Below, one piece after another: positions 1-7,395 of a DNA stretch of 64,000 nt. Numbering within the stretch: the first letter of the stretch is position 1; each line of letters begins with the position of its first letter. A program made the position numbers and the translations under genes. Source of the DNA: RGIG7213 sp045124505 (GTDB lineage: Bacteria > Bacillota > Clostridia > Oscillospirales > CAG-272); contig JBGVLZ010000123.1 of assembly GCA_045124505.1 (NCBI GenBank), forward strand, positions 69,764 to 133,763, written 5' to 3'. Under the pieces are notes generated by a model, which was not told where the DNA came from, made no database searches, and was given only the letters and a program-made list of their open reading frames with translations.

Positions 1-851
1 TCTGAGTTTGACGGATCTGAAAGAAAGTCGTCAGCCGCTTTGATATACATATATCTGAGCTGAAGCTCCGATATGTAATAATCGCCGTAGGAAACTGCGG
101 CATTTTTTCTTTCTATCATTCCGCTTGCAAATGTGATATCCAAAATTATCGCCGTAAGCGTTATGATTACGATAACGGCATTCAGTAAAACGAGCTTCCA
201 CGTTTTGACGGGTGTTTTGCCGAGCTTCAGCTTGTTTTCCTCACCGTCAAGCAAACGCTTTATATTTGCCCTGTGCATTACAGTTACGAGAATTGCCACG
301 ATTATAGAAACGACAGTTGCAAATATATTTGGTTCTGCAAATTTGCTGAGCACGATAGGGTAAAGCAAAGCGCACATGACAGAGCCGAGGGAGATGTATT
401 TAGTACAGCTTACTATCAGAATGAACAGCGTAAACAGCACTAAAAACGTCTGCCAGTTGAGAATACACACCATTGTAGCAAGCGCAAGCACTCCCTTGCC
501 GCCCTTAAAGCCGTAATATATCGGGAAAATGTGACCGATGATGCAGAAAAATCCTGCAACATATCCGCCGCTTTCGCCGAGCAGAAGCAAGCCGATAAGA
601 CAGCCGATGACCGTTTTTAAAACGTCACCGAGGAGCGTAAGTCCTGCCGCACCCTTGCCGTATGTGCGGAGCATATTTGTCATTCCCGCATTTCCGCTTC
701 CGAAATTTCGTATATCCTGACCGTATTTCAGCTTTGAAACGATAATGGCGGAATTGAGTGCGCCGAGGAAATATCCCGCCGCCGCACAAAGCGTAAGCCC
801 CAGTGCAAGCATAAGTGAGCCCGAGCCTGCACCGAACAGCCCGTTATTCAT
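1..851 (-). CDS. plsY: Acyl-phosphate glycerol-3-phosphate acyltransferase PlsY with C-terminal extension (partial)
   Basis: Read from the ATG at 851 there are 283 codons without a stop, and the frame leaves the window at base 1. The first ~210 residues look like PlsY, the membrane enzyme that acylates glycerol 3-phosphate from acyl phosphate in phospholipid synthesis. They contain GSGNAGMTN and the GHIFPIYYGFKGGKG block plus several membrane segments. PlsY normally ends there (~200 aa). Here the frame continues through another hydrophobic segment (WKLVLLNAVIVIITLTAIIL) into a soluble part containing YISELQLRYMYIKAADDF, which resembles the N-terminal domain of SurA/PpiC-type peptidyl-prolyl isomerases (inference). 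The start overlaps the der stop by 8 bp (ATGAATAA), so translation is probably coupled. PlsY identity is secure; the fusion is provisional because the end is missing. Confidence 0.85.
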   Translation of the reverse strand, partial: MNNGLFGAGSGSLMLALGLTLCAAAGYFLGALNSAIIVSKLKYGQDIRNFGSGNAGMTNMLRTYGKGAAGLTLLGDVLKTVIGCLIGLLLLGESGGYVAGFFCIIGHIFPIYYGFKGGKGVLALATMVCILNWQTFLVLFTLFILIVSCTKYISLGSVMCALLYPIVLSKFAEPNIFATVVSIIVAILVTVMHRANIKRLLDGEENKLKLGKTPVKTWKLVLLNAVIVIITLTAIILDITFASGMIERKNAAVSYGDYYISELQLRYMYIKAADDFLSDPSNS

Positions 852-2172
852 TTCCGTCACCTCTTTCACGGATTATAAGACGGACGGGCGTTCCTTTGAA
901 TCCGAAAACGCTTCTTAAGCAGTTTTCGATATATCTCTGATATGAATAATGGAAAAGCTCTGCATTATTGCAGAAAATAACGAATGTGGGCGGTTTTACC
1001 GACGGCTGTGTCATGTAATAAACTTTAAGCCGTCTGCCCTTGTCTGACGGGGGCTGTACTCTCGTTGTGGCATCGTTAAGTACATCATTCAGCATACCCG
1101 TGGATACACGGATCGTACTCTGATCGTTTACATACTTAATAAGCTCAAACAGCTTGTCAAGCCTTTGTCCCGTTTTTGCCGATACGAACAGTATCGGGGC
1201 ATACGTCATATAAGAAAGTGCAATGTTTATTTTTTCGGTAAATTCCTTGACAGTTGAATTGTCCTTTTCGATGGCGTCCCACTTGTTTACAACAACGATC
1301 GATGCCTTGCCTGCGTTGTGGGCAATACCCGCAATTTTTTCATCCTGCTCGGTAATACCCTCGTTTGCATCTATCATTATAAGACAGACGTCTGCACGCT
1401 CAACAGCCATTTTGGCACGGAGCACGCTGTACTTTTCGATGTTATCCGACACCTTTGCCGAGCGTCTTATACCTGCCGTATCTATAAATGTGAATTTACC
1501 GTGGTCATTATCCACCTCTGTATCAATGGCATCACGTGTCGTGCCTGCCATATCTGACACTATCAGTCTTTCCTGACCGAGAATTTTATTTATAATAGAG
1601 CTTTTGCCTGCATTCGGCTTACCGATGACCGCAACCTTTATGCGGTCGTCATCCTCCTCAAAATCAGCCTCGGGCGGAAGCTTGTTAAGTACTTCCTCCA
1701 TAAGGTCGCCCGTGCCTGTGCCGTGCACGGAGGAAAGAGCGATGGGATCGCCCATGCCAAGCTCATAAAACTCGTAATATTCGTAGGGAAGCGCGCCGAC
1801 GGAGTCTATTTTGTTTACACAAAGCACAACAGGCTTTCTTGACTTCAGAAGCATCGAGGCGATATCTCTGTCGTCAGCTGTAAGACCTGCACGCACATCT
1901 GTCATAAATACAATGACATCGGCTGTTTCAATGGCTATCTGTGCCTGACGGCGCATGTGCTTGAGAATTGGGCTGTCCGTCTTCGGCTCTATACCGCCCG
2001 TATCGACAAGAAGCATCTTACGTCCGCCCCACTCCGCTTCAAAATATATTCTGTCGCGTGTGACACCGGGTGTATCTTCAACAATAGCTATTCTTTGTCC
2101 TGTAAGCTTGTTGAAAAGTGTGCTTTTGCCGACGTTAGGACGTCCTACTATCGCTACTATCGGTTTTGACAT
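844..2172 (-). CDS. der: Ribosome biogenesis GTPase Der (EngA)
   Basis: This is the tandem-GTPase 50S assembly factor. The first G domain starts at once with GRPNVGKSTL and carries DTPG and NKID. The second has GKPNAGKSS, DTAG and NKWD, and a C-terminal KH-like domain follows. At 442 aa the length is normal. I chose the ATG at 2172, not an upstream in-frame ATG at 2220, because AAAGGAGA lies just before it and family members begin with this MSKPIVAIVG-type segment. The gene sits 16 bp downstream of the DUF512 gene and overlaps plsY, a common Firmicutes arrangement. Confidence 0.97.
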   Translation of the reverse strand: MSKPIVAIVGRPNVGKSTLFNKLTGQRIAIVEDTPGVTRDRIYFEAEWGGRKMLLVDTGGIEPKTDSPILKHMRRQAQIAIETADVIVFMTDVRAGLTADDRDIASMLLKSRKPVVLCVNKIDSVGALPYEYYEFYELGMGDPIALSSVHGTGTGDLMEEVLNKLPPEADFEEDDDRIKVAVIGKPNAGKSSIINKILGQERLIVSDMAGTTRDAIDTEVDNDHGKFTFIDTAGIRRSAKVSDNIEKYSVLRAKMAVERADVCLIMIDANEGITEQDEKIAGIAHNAGKASIVVVNKWDAIEKDNSTVKEFTEKINIALSYMTYAPILFVSAKTGQRLDKLFELIKYVNDQSTIRVSTGMLNDVLNDATTRVQPPSDKGRRLKVYYMTQPSVKPPTFVIFCNNAELFHYSYQRYIENCLRSVFGFKGTPVRLIIRERGDGNE

Positions 2173-2188
2173 ATTGGATCTCTCCTTT

Positions 2189-3496
2189 CTAATAAAGTAT
2201 ACTGCGCACAAGCTCCGCACCGTCTGATATGACAGGGGAGAGCTTCACATTCAGTATCCTTTCCGCCTCGGCGACCGTCATACTGTCAAGAAACATATCC
2301 CCCTCGTGTCTTAACGTCACAGACGGGATAAGCAGTACGTCGCCCAGCGGTTTGTCTTTAAGCTGACACGTTATGTCAGTGCCTGTAAGAAGCCCCGCCA
2401 CGGTAATGTTTTTACCGAAAAACGTGTTTTCTATACAGTATACCGTGACGGAAGTGTTTTTTGCATGCTTCATTATTTCATCACAGCATTTTTTGATGTA
2501 TGGATACGCCGCCTTGCCCGTGGCAACGGACAGGGTGCGTGTTTTTTCAAGGTCGTATTCGCTGATGTATTCCAGCTCATACTCAAATTCCGTTAAAAGC
2601 GAGGTTATCATGCCCACGCCGTTTTCAAGCTGCGGGTAGCCCTCGTAGTATTCTTCATTCGGATGCGGAATATCCGCTGTTATGTAAAATTCATCAGATG
2701 CGAAAAATATACGCGATCCGTGCTTTTTAAGGCACTTTTCCGCCATTTCTTCAACCTGCTGTATAACAGCCTTTGCATCTTCCTTTGTAAAAGGTTCAAT
2801 TGAAGGTAAACCCTCTCTGTGGTCGGTAAGTCCGCAGGGAACAACGGAAACGCTTGCAAGGGCGGGTGAAAGCTCCTCAAGCTCACGCATACTGCGCTCA
2901 AGCTCCTCACCGTCGTTTGTGTTTTTGCACAGCACTATCTGACCGTTCAGTGTGATACCGCCGTTTTTCAAACGGCGCATGATATCAAGAATTTTGCCCG
3001 CATTTTTGTTTTTCATCATTTTAACACGCAAATCGGGATTTGTCGTGTGCACCGATATGTTTATCGGTGACATGTGCATCTTTATTATGCGGTCGATATC
3101 ACGGTCAGAAAGGTTGGTGCAGGTGATGTAATTCCCCTGCAAAAACGAAAGCCTGCTGTCATCGTCCTTAAAATATAAGGTTTCCCGACAGCCCTTCGGC
3201 ATCTGGTCGATAAAACAGAACATACATTTATTTTTGCACGTTCTTTTTTCGTCCATCAGATACGTGGAAAATTCAAGCCCGATGTCGTCATATTCGCCTT
3301 TTTTTATGGTGACGTCAAAAAGCTCCGCCCCTCTGTGTATACAAAGGGTTATTTCCTCGCCCGTTATGTAAAATCGGTAATCAAGAACGTCATTTACTTC
3401 CTCACCGCATACAGATATAATAATATCATCGGGCAGAATGCCCGCTTTCTGTGCATATGAGCCGTCAGCAACGGAATAAACAGTGACCGTATCCAC
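2189..3496 (-). CDS. DUF512 family PDZ/radical-SAM-like protein
   Basis: A 435-aa protein of the conserved clostridial DUF512 family. The N-terminus is a PDZ-like domain (about residues 1-65). It is followed by a Cys motif, CKNKCMFCF (C-x3-C-x2-C), of the kind that holds a radical-SAM [4Fe-4S] cluster, and then the DUF512 C-terminal half. The precise reaction is unknown to me. The start is GTG at 3496 with an in-frame TAA just upstream, so no longer start is possible. The AGGAGG-like ribosome site is only about one base from the GTG, which is unusually close. It lies directly upstream of der, as in many Clostridia. Confidence 0.88.
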   Translation of the reverse strand: MDTVTVYSVADGSYAQKAGILPDDIIISVCGEEVNDVLDYRFYITGEEITLCIHRGAELFDVTIKKGEYDDIGLEFSTYLMDEKRTCKNKCMFCFIDQMPKGCRETLYFKDDDSRLSFLQGNYITCTNLSDRDIDRIIKMHMSPINISVHTTNPDLRVKMMKNKNAGKILDIMRRLKNGGITLNGQIVLCKNTNDGEELERSMRELEELSPALASVSVVPCGLTDHREGLPSIEPFTKEDAKAVIQQVEEMAEKCLKKHGSRIFFASDEFYITADIPHPNEEYYEGYPQLENGVGMITSLLTEFEYELEYISEYDLEKTRTLSVATGKAAYPYIKKCCDEIMKHAKNTSVTVYCIENTFFGKNITVAGLLTGTDITCQLKDKPLGDVLLIPSVTLRHEGDMFLDSMTVAEAERILNVKLSPVISDGAELVRSILY

Positions 3497-3560
3497 CCCT
3501 CCTTACATAACAGTAAAGGGATTGTAAACACAACCCCTCCTCACCGTATAAAAATACGCC

Positions 3561-3743
3561 TTACGCTTCTGTTTTGACTATTTCCTTACCACCGTAAGTG
3601 CCGCATGTCATGCAGACTCTGTGCGATTTGATATATGCACCGCATTTGGGGCATTTTGTCATACCCGGCAGGTCGAGACGCCATACATTGGAACGTCTTT
3701 TGTCACGTCTTGCCTTGCTGACTTTTTTCTTAGGTACTGCCAT
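3561..3743 (-). CDS. rpmF: 50S ribosomal protein L32
   Basis: A 60-aa basic protein starting MAVPKKKVSKARRDKRRS with two Cys pairs (CPKC and CMTC), matching the zinc-binding form of bacterial L32. A clear GGAGGTG ribosome site precedes the ATG. It lies 37 bp downstream of the yceD-like gene, the usual pairing in bacteria, and is probably cotranscribed from the promoter at 4374-4402. Confidence 0.98.
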   Translation of the reverse strand: MAVPKKKVSKARRDKRRSNVWRLDLPGMTKCPKCGAYIKSHRVCMTCGTYGGKEIVKTEA

Positions 3744-3780
3744 GTTACCTACACCTCCTTAATATAATACAAATAAGCTA

Positions 3781-4296
3781 TTACTCATAGTCCGAAAGCA
3801 GGGCCTTCAAAGCTGACATCCTCGGATCTCCCTCGGATTCACAGCCGCAATCGCTTTCATTAAGATTTTTGCCGCATTTTGGGCAAAGCCCTTTGCAATC
3901 GGCACAGCAAAGCTCCTTCAGAGGAAACGACAGGAGAAATTCTTCGCATACTACCGCCGATATTTCCACAATACCGCCGACAGCAAGGATAAAATCATCG
4001 TTTTCTTCGTCTGTAAGCTCAACGGCAACACCCTTTTCAAAGCTGTGGGAAAATGAATTTTCAATTTCCTTAAGACATCTTGCACAAAGTGTCTTATAAT
4101 CGACTGTAACATCGCACGAAAGTGAAATGTAACCGCCGTTGTTCTTTATACAGCCAATCGCACGTACATCGTTTTTGAAATCTATTCCCCAGTCGCCGAA
4201 GTACGAAAAACCGTCATCGTCGCCCGTCGGGAAAGAAACATCGAAGCTGAGCTTGTCAACCTCACCCGAAAGTATGCGCGTTATATCAAGCTGCAT
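3781..4296 (-). CDS. YceD/DUF177 family protein
   Basis: A 171-aa acidic protein of the DUF177 (YceD) family, which typically sits next to rpmF; in other bacteria and plants the family is linked to 23S rRNA accumulation. The family Cys cluster appears near the C-terminus (CCADCKGLCPKCGKN, then CGC), probably binding a metal. A consensus promoter lies 80-105 bp upstream, so this gene and rpmF form their own transcription unit behind sigF. Confidence 0.93.
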   Translation of the reverse strand: MQLDITRILSGEVDKLSFDVSFPTGDDDGFSYFGDWGIDFKNDVRAIGCIKNNGGYISLSCDVTVDYKTLCARCLKEIENSFSHSFEKGVAVELTDEENDDFILAVGGIVEISAVVCEEFLLSFPLKELCCADCKGLCPKCGKNLNESDCGCESEGDPRMSALKALLSDYE

Positions 4297-4373
4297 TTAT
4301 TGAACCTCGCCTTGAAAATTGATCGTGTTTTTCTCGTATATAAATACTTTTTAACACAAAAACCGCAAAGCTT

Positions 4374-4402
4374 ATTATATATGCAAAACGGCAGTTTGTC
4401 AA
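4374..4402 (-). promoter_or_regulatory. SigA-type promoter for yceD-rpmF
   Basis: On the minus strand TTGACA (4397-4402), a 17-bp spacer and TATAAT (4374-4379) match the consensus exactly. It fires away from sigF into the YceD/L32 genes. Confidence 0.85.
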
Positions 4403-4439
4403 TAGGATTTGACAAATTTAATTAAACATTTTGTAAATT

Positions 4440-5186
4440 TTACACCAGAAGCTCCCCACGGAGCTTCTGGAATATCTTTTTTTCGCATCTTGATACCTTT
4501 ACCTGCGAAAGTCCGAGCACCTGCGCCGTTTTCTGCTGTGAAAGATCGCAGTAGTATCTTAAATGGATTATCTGCCTTTCCGTATCGGAAAGCTTTCCTA
4601 TGGCGTCCTTGAGGGATATTCTGTCGCAAAGACTTTCTATTCCGTCGTTTTTGTCGGGAATGATATTTTCAAGACATGCTCCGTCACCGTCTGCTGTCGG
4701 CTCCGAAAGTGAGTGATGCGGATAACACGCTTCAAGCGCAAAAACAAGCTCCTCTGAAGATACTCCGCATATTTGCGCAAGCTCCTCGACCTTGGGCTCA
4801 CAACCTTTTTCCTTTATATATATTTCCCTCTGCTTCATGGCATGGATGCCGAGCCTTTTTACATTCCTCGATACCTTTATCATTCCGTCATCACGCAAAT
4901 ACCGTCTTATCTCGCCTATAATAAGCGGCACGGCATAGGTTGAAAAAACACATCCGAATTCCTCGGAATAGCTTTTCACAGCCTTTATCATTCCGAGTGC
5001 GCCTATTTGCACAAGGTCTTCATATTCCACCCCTCTGTCGCAAAAGCGGGGAATAATGCTTTTTACAAGCCCCATATTAAGCTCGACGACACGTGACATG
5101 GCTTCCTTGTCACCCTTTTGCGCTTTTGATATCAGCTCCGAATTTTTTGAAAAATCACATGCTTGTCCGTCCTTTGTTCCCGACAT
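4440..5186 (-). CDS. sigF: RNA polymerase sporulation sigma factor SigF (SpoIIAC)
   Basis: A 248-aa sigma-70 family factor, the first forespore-specific sigma of endospore formation. Region 2 is clear (YEDLVQIGALGMIKAV, FSTYAVPLIIGEIRRYLRDD), followed by region 3 (VSRNVKRLG) and a region 4 helix-turn-helix (LSQQKTAQVLGLSQVKVSR). Position confirms the identity: it is the third gene of spoIIAA-spoIIAB-sigF, 9 bp behind spoIIAB. It is held inactive by SpoIIAB until dephosphorylated SpoIIAA frees it. Confidence 0.97.
   Translation of the reverse strand: MSGTKDGQACDFSKNSELISKAQKGDKEAMSRVVELNMGLVKSIIPRFCDRGVEYEDLVQIGALGMIKAVKSYSEEFGCVFSTYAVPLIIGEIRRYLRDDGMIKVSRNVKRLGIHAMKQREIYIKEKGCEPKVEELAQICGVSSEELVFALEACYPHHSLSEPTADGDGACLENIIPDKNDGIESLCDRISLKDAIGKLSDTERQIIHLRYYCDLSQQKTAQVLGLSQVKVSRCEKKIFQKLRGELLV
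4445..4470 (-). terminator. Hairpin at the 3' end of sigF
   Basis: A perfect 11-bp inverted repeat (CCAGAAGCTCC and its complement, 4-base loop) overlaps the last codons of sigF. Only a weak T-rich tract follows on the minus strand, so this is a possible terminator or mRNA 3'-end stabiliser. Confidence 0.5.
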
Positions 5187-5195
5187 AAAAGCTCC

Positions 5196-5633
5196 TTACG
5201 AAAATTTTTTGGACATAAAAACACGTGTTCCTCCCGAAGGCTTTGATGTGACCTTGATCGTATCGGTAAAGCTTTTCATAACGGAAAAGCCCATACCGCT
5301 TCGCTCATTCTCTCTGTCTGTTGTGAAAAGCGGTGTCATCGCCATTTCAATATCTTCGATGCCGCAGCCTCGGTCAGATACCTCGACAGTTATCGTCCTG
5401 TCGGAATAAAGCCGTGCGTTTATGTAAATTTTCCCCGGAACCTCACAGCCCTTGTATGCGTGTACAACACAGTTTGTCACAGCTTCGCTTACGGCACACC
5501 GCACGTCTGCAAGCTCGTCAAGCGTCGGATCAAGCTGGGATGCAAATGCGCTTATATATACCCTTGCAAGCGCTTCGTTCTGCGATAATGCGGAAAGGGT
5601 GATCTTCGCTTCGTTTATCTTTTTTCTTTTCAC
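5196..5633 (-). CDS. spoIIAB: Anti-sigma F factor SpoIIAB (serine kinase)
   Basis: A 145-aa GHKL-type ATPase/kinase. The ATP-binding boxes are visible: the N box EAVTNCVVHAY, the G1 box DRGCGIED and the G2 box ERSGMGFSVMKSF. SpoIIAB binds SigF and phosphorylates SpoIIAA on serine. It lies between spoIIAA (12 bp upstream) and sigF (9 bp downstream), the conserved order. Length matches the family. Confidence 0.96.
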   Translation of the reverse strand: MKRKKINEAKITLSALSQNEALARVYISAFASQLDPTLDELADVRCAVSEAVTNCVVHAYKGCEVPGKIYINARLYSDRTITVEVSDRGCGIEDIEMAMTPLFTTDRENERSGMGFSVMKSFTDTIKVTSKPSGGTRVFMSKKFS

Positions 5634-5645
5634 TTCTTTTCTCCG

Positions 5646-5957
5646 TTACTGTTTGATTTTCAGGATCTTATCCATACCGGACATACGCAGTATGCGCATG
5701 GCACGCTCGTCAATTCCGCAGATGATGAATTCACACTCTGCGGCAAGACAGCGTGAATATCTGCCCATTATAAGCCCGAGGCCGGAGCTGTCCATAAATT
5801 TCATTCCCGTTAAGTCAAGTATAAGCTTTTTCGGGATATATTTAAAAAATGCTTTGTCTATATCCTCACGCACCGATGCGCACATGTGGTGGTCTACTTC
5901 ACCGCCGACAGATACCTTTAAAACACCGTTTTCGTATTCTATTTCAAGTCCGTCCAT
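5646..5957 (-). CDS. spoIIAA: Anti-sigma F factor antagonist SpoIIAA
   Basis: A 103-aa STAS-domain protein with the phosphorylated-serine signature LDLTGMKFMDSSGLGLIMGR. Unphosphorylated SpoIIAA displaces SigF from SpoIIAB. I placed the start at the ATG at 5957, which has GCGGAGGTAAAA in front. A longer in-frame extension up to 6128 runs into repeat-rich intergenic DNA and has no homology-like content. First gene of the sigF operon; I did not recognise its expected SigH-type promoter. Confidence 0.95.
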   Translation of the reverse strand: MDGLEIEYENGVLKVSVGGEVDHHMCASVREDIDKAFFKYIPKKLILDLTGMKFMDSSGLGLIMGRYSRCLAAECEFIICGIDERAMRILRMSGMDKILKIKQ

Positions 5958-6377
5958 TTTTACCTCCGCTTTTATGTGATATGATGATATCATGCAAGAC
6001 GTGCAAATATTGTCACTTACGGTCATTCTTATTGAATTTACAAAATGGACAAAATGATATACATACGGACACGATGCACGCCCATACGGTCTGTATATTC
6101 GGGGTGGTGCCGTAGGGTCATGATTCAAGCAGTTCGCGTTGCGAACTGCAACCGCCCGTTTTGAGCCCGTTTTTGTTCATTTTATTCGTGGGTGCCGTAG
6201 GGCGGGGGCTTGCTCCCGCCGTTTTAAACCCATTTACGTTCATTTTATGCGGGTCGTCGAGGGCGCCGACAAACGGGTCGTCGTCACTTTGCAAAGCAAA
6301 GTGATTGCGTCTTGACCCCTACTTGACTTTTTTTAATATGTGTGTTAAAATCAGGTAGTTCAACAGGAGGTTTTGTT
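5958..6377. repeat. Gene-free stretch with three hairpin modules
   Basis: 420 bp without a convincing gene. It holds a perfect hairpin CAGTTCGCGTTGCGAACTG (6130-6148), a GTAG-footed hairpin (6197-6220, starting GTAGGGCGGGGGCTTGCTCC), a GGCGCC-centred arm (6252-6283) and a hairpin CACTTTGCAAAGCAAAGTG (6285-6303). Between them are two copies of a ~33-bp spacer (about 6159-6190 and 6221-6250) that is the reverse complement of the spacer seen at 34345-34543. The end of the stretch carries the promoter region and ribosome site of the following hydrolase gene. Confidence 0.7.
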
Positions 6378-7394
6378 ATGAACAAAGAGCTTGAAAATAT
6401 AATAAACGACGTATCAGACGTTGAATGTGACAATATCGGTGTGGGAATATATCCGAAAACACCGTTTGAGGAAAGAATGGTAGCTGTTGCGTATTCCGCA
6501 TGGCTCCGCCATGATCTTAATTGGGAAAAAAGCACATGGAGTGAGCCGCTTTACGGCAAGTACCGTTCCGATGATGAGGCGATAATCCGCCGCCACGGCG
6601 AGATGCTTGCAGCAGCCGATGTTGACCTTGTTTTCGTTGACTGGTCGAACAACACGTATTACGTTCCCGAAACGATGAGCGATTTCAGAAACGACTTCAG
6701 AACGATAGAGGTGTCAACGGATATGCTGTTCGATATCTGGAAGACGATACCCAATGCACCGAAAATTGCGCTTTTTGCAGGTCCCGGCCATGACGGACAG
6801 AAGAGCATTGATTCGGGTGACCACGACAGAAAGGTTGAGCAGATATACAGAGATTACGTTGCAAACCCCGACAGACGTGACATGTATTTCTATTACGAGG
6901 GCAAGCCGCTTTTGCTTTGCTATGCCGCAACACCCACGTTCTACGGCGCAGATCCTGCATGGAAGGATGACCGATTCACAATCCGCTGGGTAACGGGATA
7001 TGTAGGCCAGCAGGGCGATCTTTACGACAGGGCAACACGTAAGAGCCACCATTTCTGGAGCTGGGAGGAGCGAGGCGCACAGGTATTTTCTGTTTCACAG
7101 GGTACAGTCGAAGCGGTGACTGTATCTGCCGCTACGAGAAGTCAGGGCAGAGAGGGCTCAAGAGGTTACATTCCCGCCGAATTGAGAAACAACGGCGCAA
7201 CATTTAAAAAGCAGTTCCAGAGGGCATATAACCTCGGCGCACGCATTGCCGTTCTTGTTTCATGGAATGAATGGATGATAGGTGAGCAGATATCAGAGGA
7301 AAATTCAAAAGACCTTGAACCATCAAAGGCGCACGGCACTTTCTACTATGACCTTATGTGTCAGCAGATAAAGAAATTTAAAGGAAAAATATAA
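6378..7394 (+). CDS. GH99/GH71-like glycoside hydrolase (cytoplasmic paralog)
   Basis: A 338-aa protein without signal peptide. The end of the domain reads LVSWNEWMIGEQISEENS, resembling the WNEW-x-E-x-x-x-IEP region of GH99/WbsX-like and GH71-like TIM-barrel hydrolases that act on alpha-mannan or related glycans (family assignment by motif only). FVDWSNN, GPGHDG and WSWEER are other strong blocks shared with the next gene. I start at the ATG at 6378, which has AACAGGAGG seven bases upstream; the in-frame ATG at 6342 lacks a ribosome site. The stop is one base before the next gene, so the pair is an operon. Substrate unknown. Confidence 0.7.
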   Translation: MNKELENIINDVSDVECDNIGVGIYPKTPFEERMVAVAYSAWLRHDLNWEKSTWSEPLYGKYRSDDEAIIRRHGEMLAAADVDLVFVDWSNNTYYVPETMSDFRNDFRTIEVSTDMLFDIWKTIPNAPKIALFAGPGHDGQKSIDSGDHDRKVEQIYRDYVANPDRRDMYFYYEGKPLLLCYAATPTFYGADPAWKDDRFTIRWVTGYVGQQGDLYDRATRKSHHFWSWEERGAQVFSVSQGTVEAVTVSAATRSQGREGSRGYIPAELRNNGATFKKQFQRAYNLGARIAVLVSWNEWMIGEQISEENSKDLEPSKAHGTFYYDLMCQQIKKFKGKI

Positions 7395-7395
7395 C

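Noticed and set aside
5958..6128. N-terminal extension of SpoIIAA
   Set aside because: The extra 57 codons run through repeat DNA, lack family similarity, and a good ribosome site precedes the internal ATG at 5957.
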